Positions 47,577 through 60,753 of a DNA stretch of 64,000 nt are shown here, one piece after another. A program made the position numbers and the translations under genes. Source of the DNA: Neckera pumila (lineage: Eukaryota; Streptophyta; Bryopsida; Hypnales; Neckeraceae); contig OZ018409.1 of assembly GCA_963969595.1 (NCBI GenBank), positions 32,749,282 through 32,813,281 on the forward strand, read 5' to 3'. How positions within the stretch are numbered: position 1 is the first letter of the stretch; each line of letters opens with the position of its first letter. Below the pieces are notes generated by a model, which made no database searches, was not told the origin of the DNA, and saw only the letters and a program-made list of their open reading frames with translations.

Positions 47577-50500
47577 TTACAGCAAGAACTGGAAAACATC
47601 TCGCAGTGTGATGATTCCCTCCACTTGCCTGCTTCCAGCTTCAACGCAAATTAGTCTCCGAACCCCTGCCACAGTAATCAGCGATTATTATAGACTGCAA
47701 GTATAAAACCGGAGATCGTCCAAAACTGTTGGCATTCTACTTTTCAAATTATTGCGTTGTCTCTTCCCCTTAGGGTAGAGCTAAAAAAAAAACAGTTTCC
47801 AACCATAAACACAAAATAGAAGCAACTTAAACGTGAATTTAGAAATCATCAAGTCTTCTAGCCTACCTGGAAGAGCCAATCGCTCGATTACGAAGCGTAA
47901 AGTGTCTGATCGGAGACACATGAAGTAACGACTGCCATTGAACGGGCCAGGCCCTTGCCAATCTTGTGCCGTGCCCATCTGCAATGCCTGTTACACCAAG
48001 ACATTACCTGTCAGGACAAGATGCAACCAGTGGCATATCTAACAAAATCGGATTGTGGTCCAGCCACAAAGCACTCGTGTGGCACGTTGTAAAAAAACAT
48101 ACAATCCGAAGTCCAATACTAGCAAGAATAAAACCCCAATTGCACATTTACATTCCAGAATCATGTTAAAAATGAAATGTGCAAACTGTAATCAGGCTCG
48201 ACCTGGGTGACGGTCAGGTCATTTAGCTGAGGTCGAGCATACGTACTATCCCTTGCAAGAGCAGTAATGTCCCTGGAAGATGCAAGCAATAGATGCAAAT
48301 GCTTATAATGCTGCATCAACTCAGAATTGAAAGAATCAACTTAAAAAGTGAACCTGTTCCAACAGATGAGCAGCGAAATCTTTTCAACAGTAAGAGTTTC
48401 ACCAAACTTCCAATTATACATGTCGTCAAAACACACTAGGCACGATGCACCCGTCCTGCTTAAGGATGGCAAAACCGAAACTCCACAAAATAATTTGAGA
48501 GTGAAATCATTGTGAAGCATACCCCCGAGCATATACGTCTTGAAAGACACCATTATCATCCACAACAGGGAGCGCACTGACTCGAGCTGCAAAAACAAAA
48601 CATTGAGAACGCTAAATCAGCTGAAGGTACCATTCTGAACTGTAGAAATAAATTATATTTTGAGGCGCGTTGAATACATAAACCACACAAAGAGACAAGC
48701 TAAGAGAGAACCTTCGAGAAGCAGAGCTAGTGCACGACTAAGGGGTTCATCCCGTCGTAATACTTGTAGAGTTCGGCTTCCAGGTTCTGCAATTCCAGAA
48801 ACCCAAATTCCAATAGGCAATGTACCAATTGGTTGTGAAAGAAGAGGGACGGATGAGGGAACATGCCGAAAATGTCTGCAGATGGCTGCACAACCACAAA
48901 GAAGCAAATGTCAGAGACAGGTTAAACACTTCACGGTCCATTAAAAGAAGGAATAAAATTTTAAACATCAGCTGTTAGAAATATTGAGTACAGCAAAAAA
49001 ACTTACTTCAAATTCTAAGAAAGAATGGAGTGCACCAGAATTTTGTACCAACATTCACTGATAGAGGAGTCCTCAAACAACATTCAGGCACTTAGTTTCC
49101 TACGCACATTCTACAGAAGAAATGATTAAATTCAATGTGCAGACTGCCAAAGTCAAATGTAATATAAAACTGCATGTGCGTTCGAATAACTTTACGGAAC
49201 CAACTCCTGTCGTCAGGAAAAGGACCTACATCTTAAAATGCCAGAGAGACAAGCCAGATGCAACAGCTCTGGAACCAAAGCGTGGGCCGGATAGTGCAAG
49301 ACAGGGAGCTGTGCAACATCGAGTCGCATGAGTTCACTGGCCACATGAGCAAGTGTATCGTCTGGTCCCACCTGCAAATTCATCACTGAAACCAATAACT
49401 ATGGGGCATACCGACCTCCCACCCTACAGCAAATCTTAAATTCATCATACTGTATTCACTATTTGCAATCTCAAATAATTACAAAAGAAGGCCGTAGTAT
49501 AGAAGCAATATGGATACTAGCACAGGGACAACTCAAGATTGCGTAATCGGATTTCTATCCAATAGATAATAATAGATATGAAGGAATGCCGCAAACAAGG
49601 AAACAAATCAAAGCACCCACATATGCAAGCGAGTGGATGGAAGAAGGGCATAGCGCCTGCTTCTCCTTTTTCCATTCTTCAATTGTATGCATTTCCAACT
49701 CCTCCTCAGAAAATACAGAAGCGCCATTGCTTCCAAGCTGAGGACATAACGAGCGATATAATGAGTTTCTACTTCAATAGCAGACAAAGCTAACATCTTG
49801 CAAAGTCAATGATTAACTACAAACACTATCCAGCGTTTGTCATGGTAACATCATTCATAAGACTGGTTATCAACCAAGATGCAACTGACTCAAGAGCAAC
49901 TTCACTCAGAAACATTGAGTATTATTTCCCTAGTAAAACATTGGCAGAATATAATAGATTGGTAAGTTCAGTCATAGAAATGTACGCGTTGTAATATGGA
50001 AATAAAGTCCGAAGCTGTAAGCATGCCAACGAACTGCTGTAATGAAGAATCCCATAAAGGAGCTCCAGGAATACCCTGCACGTACAAACGTCTTATTGAG
50101 ACCAAAATCTCATTGAATTTTCAAAGGCGCCCAAAGAATATCGAATACAGAAACTGCTAAAGAGACCATAAAGACCTGAAACTGGCGTTCGATTTAACCC
50201 TTTAAAGATTGAAAAGTTATTATTTGCTCTTATATTTTTGTAAGAGCTTTAAAGAGTTCATACGGAGATCTTAATTTTGTCCAGAAAAAAATATGAGCCA
50301 ATAAGTTGAATACGCCTAGGAATATAATTTTTGTCCCCATTTAAAATTTTCTTTCTAGAAAATGATAAATCAAAATGGTCATTTAAAACCCGTTAAATCC
50401 ATGGTATTCAAAATATTAACACCGAGGGACCCATAACCTTGAACTGGTTCTCATAATACCTGTTCATAAAGTGCATGGAAAGCTTGTTTCACAGGCAACG

Positions 50501-53500
50501 CCACATCCAGAGCCACAACCTGTACACGCCACGAATCTGTTCAGACAACAGACCAATAATTTCAATCCTGATACTCAGCAAGTCTACATAAGTTTGACAC
50601 CATTCCCAACCACAGACATAAAATGAAAAATACACGTGTTCAGGAGTATCATCTTCACGACAAATTTCAAAATTTCCTTGCTAAGCAGATATTAACCTTG
50701 CAATTATAATAACAAGCTCAAGTAGTTAGAAAGAGTGAATGCCAAGTAGTTAGAAAGTGTGGTGGACAAGAAACTGATATATCACCAGATCAAAATGCGA
50801 TGGCATCATGAAATTAATCTATGGAAAGATCTTGAGAAAGTGTGGAAAGCAGTGAGATCTTCTACAACGGGTACATAGGGCCGTTGTAGAAGTCACTGCA
50901 CGGTAACCGAAACTTACTATTTCAGCACATGCGTTACCAACGAACCAAACTATAGCTCAACGTCACTGACATCGTGAAGTCGCAATCCACTTTCTATGGA
51001 ATGGTCTACATAACTTCACCTGTTTGTGCACAACTAGAATAGATGAGCATAGCATAGGGAGTGGACTAGGGAAATAAATCATACCTTGCCAGATTCAGGC
51101 AGCAATTCATATGCACAATGGTGCTTCAAAAATTCCTGAATAGTTTTCCTAGAGGCTAATGCTTCAGCCGAGGTCACTACCGTGGCTCCAGATTCTGCCA
51201 TAAGAGCTCTATCTAGTTGCTGTTGATCCTGCTGCGCACCTTCATGCAGCTGTAGATCTTCAACTCCTGAACCCTGTCAAGCGTCACATAAATTTCCACG
51301 TCAGCTAAGTAATCTATGCGTAATAGTGGTAATACACCGTTTACTCTCGTGAACTTCCGTAAAATCAGCGCATCACAATGCATTCACAACTAAAAGCGAC
51401 GCCACGAATATGCTGGCAGCACCTTCTCAATGACTCCAGCTATCGATGAACAAAAAATTCCTCACACTACAAATAACCATGAACAAAAAAAGTATCAAAT
51501 GAGGAAAATTTAGTCCAAGGAGCGAGGTGCTCACAACTGGATGAACCGTTTCTTGGTCCACATCCATGGTAATACCAGAGGTACCCATATCAGGAGAGGG
51601 AAGGAAGATAGGGTGGTGCTGATGCGGCCCTATGATCTGAAGCCAATTATTGACGTGACCGTGGGAATCCGCCATGTGAGCCTGCTGCTCATCATGCCTC
51701 CATTCTCCATCCACGATGAACTTATACTGCAGCCAACTCCAAAAACTTATCAGGTTCTTCATACGCTACATCAATGGGAGTCACGCAACCCCAAACCACA
51801 AAAAAACACCATTCATTTCTCTCCTAGCTAAATGCCCATCGAAACGAAATGTAACACGTGGTACTCATAGAACTGCATACCTGATGGTAACCTGGTTGCA
51901 GGCTGCATATCACTTGGAAAACCAATGAAGAACCTTCAACTGGAGATAAGGGTAATGTATCCTGCCATCTGCACCCATGTCCAACTCAGTACAGCTTCTT
52001 CCGCTCACGATAAAGGAGAGCTTCGGCAAAGGTTACAATCGATCCACTGGATATAAAACCTATTGATTTGGCAAGTGGAAAAAAATCTGCGCGCATCGTT
52101 ACCTGTTTATACTACATAGATCTCCCCAAGCATACAGACAATCGACAGCAGTAATTCTTAAGATGCTTCAATTAGACGACCTTCGTGGGGCGAAAAAAAA
52201 TTTGGTTTGCCCACCCACACTACTATCTAGGCGGTAGCTCAAGTAAGGCTGAGATTTAATCTCATTCGATTAGCTAGACAATTCCAATTACAGGATCATG
52301 AGTTATATTCATTTTCCCTTCTGCGATCGTAGGCAGAGGGAAGGCCAAGATTAATCAGAATGGCAGTAAAATATGATTACATGGTAAATGCAGTAAGAAC
52401 GTGATAATGAAGTTTCTGAATACAGTTGTACATAAGTGCCGAATATAGTTGTACAACTCAAACAACTTATTTGCACATAGACTGCAAATCCTCATCAGGC
52501 AGCAGAGCTCGCACTGACATCACAAAAGCACTAAGCAGAAGGAAATTGTGTGTGGCAATCGGCCACACCTAAAATAAGTTCATCCCCATACAGAAAATGA
52601 TGCCACAACCTAGAAAGGTGATCCAGAATACTGTTGTCCCTATCAACGATGACATATTTGGGAAGCACTAACTTCGAGGTAGTGGCAAGCATGGATTGAT
52701 CACAGATATAACTTATTACATGTTCATTCCTTGACACAATAGTATCGCCCTGTTACAGAGTGCCATAATATTCCTAGAAACAATTCTTTCGGCAAGTTAT
52801 GGAATTTCATAATATGAAGGTGAGACTGAAGGTCTAACCAGGCAGCATGGACGGCCTCCATTCACGGCCTTGTCAGCATCTACGCTCTACGGTCTGAATA
52901 CCAAACTATTGAGCAGTAAGGAACCAGGTCCAATAACAGTGCTTGAGTGGAAAAAGTGCTCACTGTCCCCTAAACCTAATGAGACAAACCTCATCACTTC
53001 AAGAATCGTTCACATGAGTACTCCGAATCAAAACCTGTCAAACCCAATCCCCCCATCCACTACCCAAATCCTGAATCCCCAATCCACTATCCTCTTACCA
53101 GCGATCTCAGAGCTCGAGTACCAAAAGCAACTGTTGCAAAACTTACACGCGCCCGATACGATCACCAAAACCTAATCAGAAAAGCCTCCTAACTTCAAGA
53201 ATCCTTCACATCAGGGTTACGGACAAACGGAATCTTCCGTTCCATACCGCTTCTTAATGCGCTTTTCATTGCGTTTTCTTTAAACCTGTTTGCAAAGACT
53301 CTCCTCTCAAGCTGCAAGCATTACTCGGCTTCCCCGAAAACATACCATCACAGTAGTAGTACCTCGAATCAAGAACTACCCCAAAAGACAAAATCCGCTC
53401 TCCACTACCAAAACCCCGACGGCACCTCCTCCCTCCAACACTCTCTTCACTCAACATCGATCTCACTAACTACTTCAGTACAGTTAAGTCCTCAACTACA

Positions 53501-53915
53501 CGAAACACAACTAACCTCTTCCAAAAAAACAAACCTAACCTCATCACTTTCCAAGAATCCTTAAAAAAAAAAAAAATCCAATCCCTACTCTCTCCAACAC
53601 ACTGCCTGCACCATTCTCTCTCTCCATTTCTTCCAAGCGACCTCATCTTCCATCCAGAGACTCTCAAAAGCCAAAATTCCTAGCACGTGAAAGGAAAAAA
53701 AAAGAAAAAGAGTGAATACAGGCGGAGTTCGCAAGGAGGAAGTGGCGAGTGTGTGTCTTTTTTCTGTGTGTGTGTGAGTTTTTTTAGTGATTGTTGTTTG
53801 TTTACCTGGTGAAATCGCCGCAGAGGTAGACGCGACGGCCACCGTGCGGCCAGACGAAGCGCGTGGGGACGAGGCCCGTGCCAGGCACGGCGGCCGCGCC
53901 TTCTTCACCGAACAT
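47577..53915 (-). CDS. KINBETAGAMMA: SnRK1 beta-gamma subunit (SNF4-like, CBM48 plus CBS), 499 aa
   Basis: Thirteen exons join in phase: 53915-53806, 51968-51881, 51726-51535, 51273-51085, 50519-50460, 50075-49986, 49737-49621, 49371-49226, 48875-48712, 48586-48523, 48272-48203, 47987-47867 and 47665-47577 (1500 nt). It is the plant-specific gamma-type subunit of the SnRK1 kinase, the counterpart of AMPK/SNF1 in energy signalling. An N-terminal carbohydrate-binding module ([49 protein letters not shown]; about 12-115) is followed by four CBS repeats (for example [61 protein letters not shown]). Length and order fit plant AKIN beta-gamma. The donor of exon 7 is less certain: an alternative site would drop 12 residues in phase. 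Intron 1 is 1.8 kb. Confidence 0.94.
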
Positions 53916-54419
53916 GGGAAGAGAGCCAGGGGGAACTACGGGAAGGGAAGAGAAGAGAAAGGTGGCGATGACAATGGCGATGGCGATGGCGAAGGCGACG
54001 CAACAACAACAAGCTGCAGTAGTTTTTCTGCTCGCGCAGGGCCAGCTGACGAAGGCATTTGGAGAAGAAGGAATCGTAGTGTATAAGTTATTGATACCGA
54101 ATCATCCCGGCCTTGTTTACCGTCACCATAGAGTAGTGAGTTGCTACTGTATTATGTGACGTCAGTGCCGGGGGCCGAACTTATTCGATAGGGCATCTCC
54201 ACTGGATGCGGAAGATAACTATTAACACTTAAGATTGCCACTTTTTTTTTATGGTGAAGAGAACTAATTAATAGAGCTGTTGGAATTTTAATGTATTCCC
54301 TTGATTTGGGAATTAATGATATATAGGACATTTCAATGCAACAAAGATCGCGATGTTTGGGTTTTTAATGCGAAAGTTATTAAGGGTTAAAGTGTTTTAA
54401 GTAGATGTGATGGGTTTTG
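53916..54419 (-). other. Upstream region of AKIN beta-gamma
   Basis: 53916-54120 is a GC-rich probable 5' UTR and core promoter with GCC/ATC-type triplet repeats. A lone MITE-type end (GGGCATCTCCACTGGATGCG) lies at about 54191, and an inverted TTAACCCTTAAT-like end at about 54382. Confidence 0.45.
54157..54164. promoter_or_regulatory. Palindromic TGACGTCA bZIP site
   Basis: A perfect CRE/C-box-type palindrome about 240 bases upstream of the AKIN beta-gamma ATG. Plant S1/C-group bZIPs act downstream of SnRK1, so feedback is conceivable, but an eight-base motif alone is weak evidence. Confidence 0.35.
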
Positions 54420-55510
54420 TGTGTACATGCAAGAGAATTACTTACGTGTCCACTCAGATTCCTTACTCCTTCCGAAACAAGGGAATGTGAGTCAATAGAT
54501 TTGTGCATGCAAGAGAGCTACTTACGTATCTATTTAGATTCCCTATTCCTTCCAAAATGAGGGAATGTGAGTGAATAGATTTGTGCAAGCATACAAGAAA
54601 GCTACTTACGTGTCCACTCAGATTTCCTACTCCTTCCGAAACAAGGGAATGTGAGTCAATAGATTTATGCATGCAAGAGAGCTACTTACGTATCCATTCA
54701 GATTCCCTATTCTTTCCAAAATGAGGGAATGTGAGTGAACAGATTTGTGCATGCATGCGAAAAAGCTACTTACGTGTCCACTCAGATTTCCTACTCCTTC
54801 CGAAACGAGGGAATGTGAGTCAATAGATTTATGCATGCAAGAGAGCTACTTACGTATCCATTCAGATTCCCTATTCTTTCCAAAATGAGGGAATGTGAGT
54901 GAACAGATTTGTGCATGCATGCGAAAAAGCTACTTACGTGTCCAATCAGATTTCCTATGCCTTCCAAAACGAAGGAATGTAAGAGCATCCCCATGCCAGA
55001 AACGAGAGGATGGCTTGGCCAATGTTGCTTTCCCAACTCCCCTACCCATGTTTGCCGCTTGCTCCCCACAGTAACATGGGGTGGAGACTCTGGAACGGGA
55101 GAGGGAATAGCATGCACAAGGCCCAAGAGTGCCTAGTTTTCCTCCACATACTCCTTCATGACTCCCAATGCGTACTCTCACGTCTCTCAAAGTTTGACAA
55201 TCAAAGCTTACCTTTAATAACCCCATTCAAAAGACAAAAAGAGAGGATACCAAGTCACCCCAAGACTCTTCATTTGGCCGGGTGTTCATCAAATTTGGCC
55301 ATGCCCAGCCATTTTTTGGCCCTTGCCGTGCATGCCATGGGGCATTGTTTGTGGCCGAGCACGGCCACTCCCCGAGTTTGAGCCACTGGCCGTGTGGTTG
55401 TGGAGATGTTCTAAGTCGATAGATTTGTGCATGCATGCAAGAAAACTATGAACGTGTGTACTCAGATTCCCTACTCCTTCTAAAACAAGGGAATGTAAGT
55501 GCACATCAAT
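54420..55510. repeat. 80/84-bp alternating tandem array, 164-bp higher-order period
   Basis: The landmark GGGAATGTRAGT starts at 54481, 54561, 54645, 54725, 54809, 54889, 54973 (variant) and 55489. Spacing alternates 80, 84, 80, 84, 80, 84, which gives a 164-base two-monomer unit. The last gap is 516 because a 429-bp MITE plus its 3-bp target duplication is inserted; removing them restores 84. Open frames seen across it shift by 164 and are not coding. More diverged units continue to about 55730. Confidence 0.92.
54983..55411. mobile_element. MITE (PIF/Harbinger-like) inserted in the tandem array
   Basis: The ends are GAGCATCCCCA (left) and GAACATCTCCA (right, inverted), with TAA duplicated at 54980-54982 and 55412-55414. 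The 3-bp TAA/TTA target is typical of PIF/Harbinger (Tourist) elements. The interior is GC-richer than its surroundings and has no transposase. Excision in silico rejoins a regular array monomer, which gives a clean empty site. Confidence 0.88.
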
Positions 55511-58500
55511 AGGTGTCTCAACCCCCCCAAAAAAACTGGATAGATTTTGAAGTAATGACACTCCTTCCCAAAACATAAAATGTAGGTAGATACATCAATA
55601 AACATCTAAACCTCCCTTCTTCCTTCCCTCCCTCCAAAAAAGTAGGTAGATTTGAAATGGCACTCCCTTCCAAAACAAGGAATGTAAATGGACACATTAA
55701 AAGTGTCTCACCTCCCCCCTCAAAAATCTAGAAAAATAAAATAAAATATGCAATGCTTATTTTTACAAAGTAACTTAATTTTAATTGGAACTCAAGGTAA
55801 AAGAGTATTCATGATTCTCTTCTGATGCATTTGCTACGAACCATTTGAATAAACTTATATAAAAAATTTCAAATTGTTGAAAATATGTGTATTCATGAAC
55901 AAAGGTTGTACATTATTAGCAAAAATGTGTAGAAGGTGGTTTTAGAAAGGGGTAAAATTAGGTGCAATTACCTCAATTGCATTACAATAAGAAATAAAAA
56001 TCTAATAAAAAGAATAATTGTTTATTTCTTATGTGATGCAAAATTATGGTACTCTATATAAAGTTTGAAGACATTCCACCAATTAAGAGACATCACTTTA
56101 TACACGAGGACATAAGAAGCGATAAAACAAAAAAGAAGTATCACATAAGAGTTAATTATTCTAGTTATTTATAAAATATTACATAATAGCAATCTAATTA
56201 TGATTTTAAATGATTGCTTACAAATTATTTTTATTGGATTAAAGTGTCCAAAAAATGCCAAGGATGTGTTGGAATACTTTTACAATTATCAACCAGATCC
56301 ACCACAAAAATATAGAAACTATTAATTTGAGCCATGTTCAAATGCCAAATTTGATGCTTTCAGAAAAATATTATTGTGCAAATCATGTATATTTTTTCTT
56401 GTAGTAGGAATTACATAAATTACCTATGTATGCATCTTGTTGCTCTATGAACCTTTCAATTGAGTCACAAGGTTTGAACACATAACATAAGCTCTGTCAA
56501 TAGAACAAAACATTACTAAGCATGTATAACAAACACAATAGACTTTAGATAGGCAAATGTATATATCTTTATTTAGAAATTACTTACAAAAAAAGCATAG
56601 CTTATATACATTCCTAAATACAATCTAAGCACAAACCTACTAATGTCTGCAAATGAAAGTGGCCAACTCTAATATACTACACATTTGTGCTACAATTGTA
56701 TGAAAAAACTTAAGCACCATTACTTATGGCTATAGCACCACCCAAGGTTGCTCATGTATGAGTAAGGAGCAACGAACGTTAAATATTGAGCAATGAATGA
56801 TGAACGTAAAGCGTTGAGTGTTTTAGAAAATCTTGTATAAAATTTAAAACTTTTCACCATGAGATGCCTATATTCCATGGTTTAGGATAAAGGTATATGG
56901 CTATAAATGAGTCTAAAGAAGATGAAAGGGATGGATAGATTTGATGAATTCTTTGCAGTTGACTTTGTTGGATGAAATACATTTGTTGTTCATTGCATTA
57001 AATGATGGATGACTGTTGGGTGGGACTAAAAACTTAGATATTTAGAATAAAGGTTGATATTTAAGGACGTTACATTGAAAGTAGATTGACTTTTGAAAAT
57101 TAGACCTTTTTATTTACATGGCATTATGAAACTATTTCAAGAAAGGTACCATTTCCAATTTAAAATTATAATTTCTTTCAAGCCTTACTTAGGTCTAAGG
57201 TTGAACAAATTTATTCCTATGCTAATACATGTTACCTAATTTATGAGCTCTAATTATATACTACCATTTGATAGAAGTAGCATGTTGCTAGTGGAGAAAA
57301 GTAAATTCAACCCACAAAAATTCCAATTAGCTAAGAGCTAAAGTCTTGGATTTTTCACTTTGTATATGGAACCTCAATTGAATCTATTTAAAGAATATAA
57401 GAAGATGAATGATAGAATTATCATTTTTATAAAAAAATAAGGTAGCTTTGAATAGAAAAAATATTCAAAGATCTTTCCCATTTTTTTCTCATGCTTTTTC
57501 CTAGACTTTCATCATTCTTGGGTTGAGCTTCCATTGGAACTTTTTTGTTGTCTTTTTCATCCTCATAGAATTCATGGACATTTGTTAATTACTAATAGAA
57601 ATTCATTTGGTTGCTTCTCCCAAGTCTTTTCAGGTCACTGCCGCAGATTTTCTATTGTTTATTGTGTCGGTCATGGATTCCAGTGGTTGTGGCCTATTTT
57701 ATTTAGAAGTTCTTTTATGTCATGGAAAATCTATAAGTGAAGGCACAATGTAAATTTACTACTCCAATACACTAAATATTACCTTAAGTGTTGACAGCAT
57801 GAAGGTCTAGGATGCAGTTTATAGCAAACAAATTTGATGTTTAAGAAATCAGGTTTGATCGTGCCACTTCTATGAGCGAGCAATCACTCTAGCAATTGAA
57901 ATGGAGGCCCCTACAACTGAGGAATTACAAATTTCATCAACTATAGTAATAGAAATGTATCATGATAACGGATGATAAGCTTTATAGAAGTGGCTACATG
58001 TCACCCTCCCTATGGCCAATTAGCATGCACAGTCAACCTCAAATCAGCCAAGAACTAACCAAATCAATACATTTAGAACAACAGATCTCTATTCCTTGTT
58101 GCGTTGGACAATGCAACCAAATCAACAAGAAAGAACAACAATTTCCTGTTGAATTTCTGTTGAATTGCCCCCTGGATTTTCTAATAGTGTATAGTCGATG
58201 AGGTCACTATTATCATCAATAATACTAGTTATTTGTCTGTCCATGTCTAAACCATGCAAGATTGAGTTTGCATTCCACTGCTTGTATCTTTAGAGCGTGT
58301 AGAGTGTAATCCCATGCCGACAATCTCACAAAACTCATGTGGAGGCTGTCGGTTCTAGAAGTGGCTTGGATAACAAAATCATAGCACGCATGTTGCTAAG
58401 TTTTAGGGCAGACGGAGCCTCAATGTTGCAAGGTGCCAGAAGTAGTGTGACCATGTAAGTCAAAGAAAAACACGCTCTTTTCATGATGGGAGTGCAATTG

Positions 58501-58546
58501 TGTTGCACACCATTGCAGCGTGACATTTAAAGCCTTGCTTCGCCTT
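55511..58546. other. Diverged array tail and AT-rich non-genic stretch
   Basis: 55511-55730 continues the tandem array in degenerate form (TCCAAAACAAGGAATGTAAAT). 55740-58440 shows no supported gene. 58440-58546 carries out-of-frame remnants of the transposase that follows. Confidence 0.45.
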
Positions 58547-59410
58547 GGAATTTTTCTAGACATCAAGAAAGTATTGACCGTGATGCATGCCTATTTTTGC
58601 AAGAGTCCAAAACAATTTTTGGATTTCAAATAGCTAGCGGAATTGACAAAAACTAAAGGCTTTAAAATGCTACGAAATCTCCAAACCAAATGGACGAGTC
58701 TCATTGAACCATTGTGCAAAGTATTCCCCGAGTACCGCACCTTGATCTACAAAATGACAGCTGACTTGGGGGGAAATCCAAAGGCTGAGGTAAGCGTTTC
58801 TAACTTTCACTTTTTGTATCTTGCTTTTTGCATGTCGGTTTATGCTTGTTGATTTCTGCATTTCTAAATTTTGGTTTTAGCATTATGATTTTGGAGCTCT
58901 GTTTATGCTTATTAATCATATGAATTGTCTACATGAATTATTTACTTAACTGTTCGCGGGATTTTTTATATTCACTATTGTTTTCATGAGAACTGACATT
59001 GTAGCAAAAGTTGTAGCTTAGGCTTGCCTAGTTTTGCTATTTGGTCCATACCCATTGTTGGGAATGTGTGTCCTGCTGCCATTATTTGAGGCAATCAATA
59101 CATTGATAAACTTTGCACAAAAAGGAGACATGTATATCTTTGACTTTGTGGCGGCAATGAAAATTTGTCAAGGATCACTGTATAGAATGTATGAAGATGA
59201 GCATATCATTTAGCATTGACAAGTTTTGTAATTTTGACAATCTTTAGGATTGTTGTCATGAGCAAATCCATATCAAGTGGCTCACAAATCTCAATGACAA
59301 CTTTGTTGTTCTATCATTTATATGTCATAGCAAATAGATTCACATGGAGCACAAAGAAGGGCTGGTGGACCATGATCTTTGGGCTTTGTTACTTAGCCGA
59401 GTGAAGGTTG
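58547..59410 (+). pseudogene. Decayed hAT-like transposase fragment with intron
   Basis: The frame from 58547 reads VMHAYFCKSPKQFLDF, a TAG at 58631, then KGFKMLRNLQTKWTSLIEPL and FPEYRTLIYKM. It resembles the hAT/BED-type family segment with 'KTRW.S...P...V..EY..L..KM'. A donor GAG/GTAAGC ends the exon at about 58791. The match resumes near 59045 with CVLLPLFEAI, NFAQKGDMYIFDFVAAMKIC and, after stops, HIKWLTNLND and HMEHKEGLVDHDLWALL. Several stops and frame changes show it is dead. Recognition is from memory of plant transposase-like proteins. Confidence 0.55.
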
Positions 59411-59503
59411 AATGCACAAGTGAGTGTTGTCTTGCAAATTTGGCTTAGTTGTATCATTGTGTGAATTGCTACAATTTTGTTGAATGCCTAAAAGGTTAAC
59501 TTT

Positions 59504-60753
59504 CACCATAAGAAATCCATGTTTTGGGTTGTATTTTACCACTAATGTGCAATCCTTTAAAACATGAAGATGTCAAAGGACATTTGACTTGATGAGGTAG
59601 ATTTTTGTAGACGTTGTGGAAAACTTTGGCTTCTTATTGTAAATTCAAGTTGATGTTATGATTGACGCTGATGTTTTATTTGACATGATTGAAGGTGTAC
59701 TAATGTTTTTTGGGACGTCCAAGAAAATATAGACTGCAATGTCAGCAAATAGGCTGATCTTTACTATGACAATTAATAAAAATTACTATTGTCTATGATA
59801 AAATGTTGACCATATGTGAAAAATTTAGGGGAAGGGCAGCCACATGGCATATTTTGAGAAAAAGGGGAAATGAATGGATGTGCAACATGGATGAAAAGAA
59901 ATGATCTTTATACAAGTGGGGTGGTAGGAAGTGAAACAATTCATACAAGATATGTGAAGCAATATGGACTAGATGTTGGAAACAACATCAAGTTGGAATC
60001 AACATCCAAATGTCTGAAATTGTACGTCTAGAACAATGTCAACTTACAATGGTCAAGTTTCTATATTCTAGTTATCCCATATCTTTTATCTCACCATGGA
60101 CAAACAAAGGATATAAATAGGATCCTCTATCCTTCATTTTCACTAAATTTCAATGAATGAATTCCTTCATTTTGCCATCAAAAACTTATTTGATGGTAGA
60201 TGGTAAGTTTTCTTTAATTCTTCTTGATTTCAATAATTTGTTTGTTCATTTTATTTTATTTATATATTATTTTTTAAGTAATTTTTTTTGACCTTATCTT
60301 ATGGAAATGATATGCAACAATTGATGTTTCAAAAAACATCTAAATTGACATTTCTAAAAACAATATCATTACTTTTTTTAAACATGAAAGTGTGCTGACA
60401 AGGCATGCTACATCAAATATTGATGGGTCCACGTCACTTTTTCTTGGATCCACGTCACAAACCATGTTAGCAACAAATCATATGAAAAAATTTCCTACGT
60501 GGTACTGCCTGCCCACGTGGCACTTATATGGAGCTGAGCTGTCCTTTAATGGCACACCGTAGTGACCTTCAAAGAACATGTCATGAGTGATGTCACAAAA
60601 AATCCAGCATGTTTTTTGACATTTTAGCCACGTTTTTTTGTTAATCGATTATAATGCATTTTAGGAGACATCTATGTTGGCGCCTGTTGCATCAAAATTG
60701 ACGCTGTCTCGCGTTTTTGCAAACATCCAAAAACACTTGATTTTCTTATAGTG
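59504..60753. mobile_element. CACTA-type non-autonomous element, 1250 bp
   Basis: Left end CACCATAAGAAATCC (one change from CACTA). The right end, inverted, is CACTATAAGAAAATCAAGTG, and both continue into T/G-rich text. TTT is present on both sides (59501-59503 and 60754-60756), fitting the 3-bp target duplication. Subterminal motifs such as GACGCTG occur near both ends. No transposase frame. Confidence 0.65.
59875..59965. mobile_element. Solo arm fragment of the fold-back family
   Basis: GATCTTTATACAAGTGGGGT, then GGTAGGAAGTGAAACAATTC, corresponds to the outer end of the fold-back element at 13390-14050. Only one arm is visible, within the 59504-60753 element. Confidence 0.5.

Noticed and set aside
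54463..55126. Three overlapping 69-111-residue frames with the same sequence (MHKSIDSHSLVSEG...)
   Set aside because: They repeat every 164 bases, which is not a multiple of three, within the tandem array, so no continuous protein exists.
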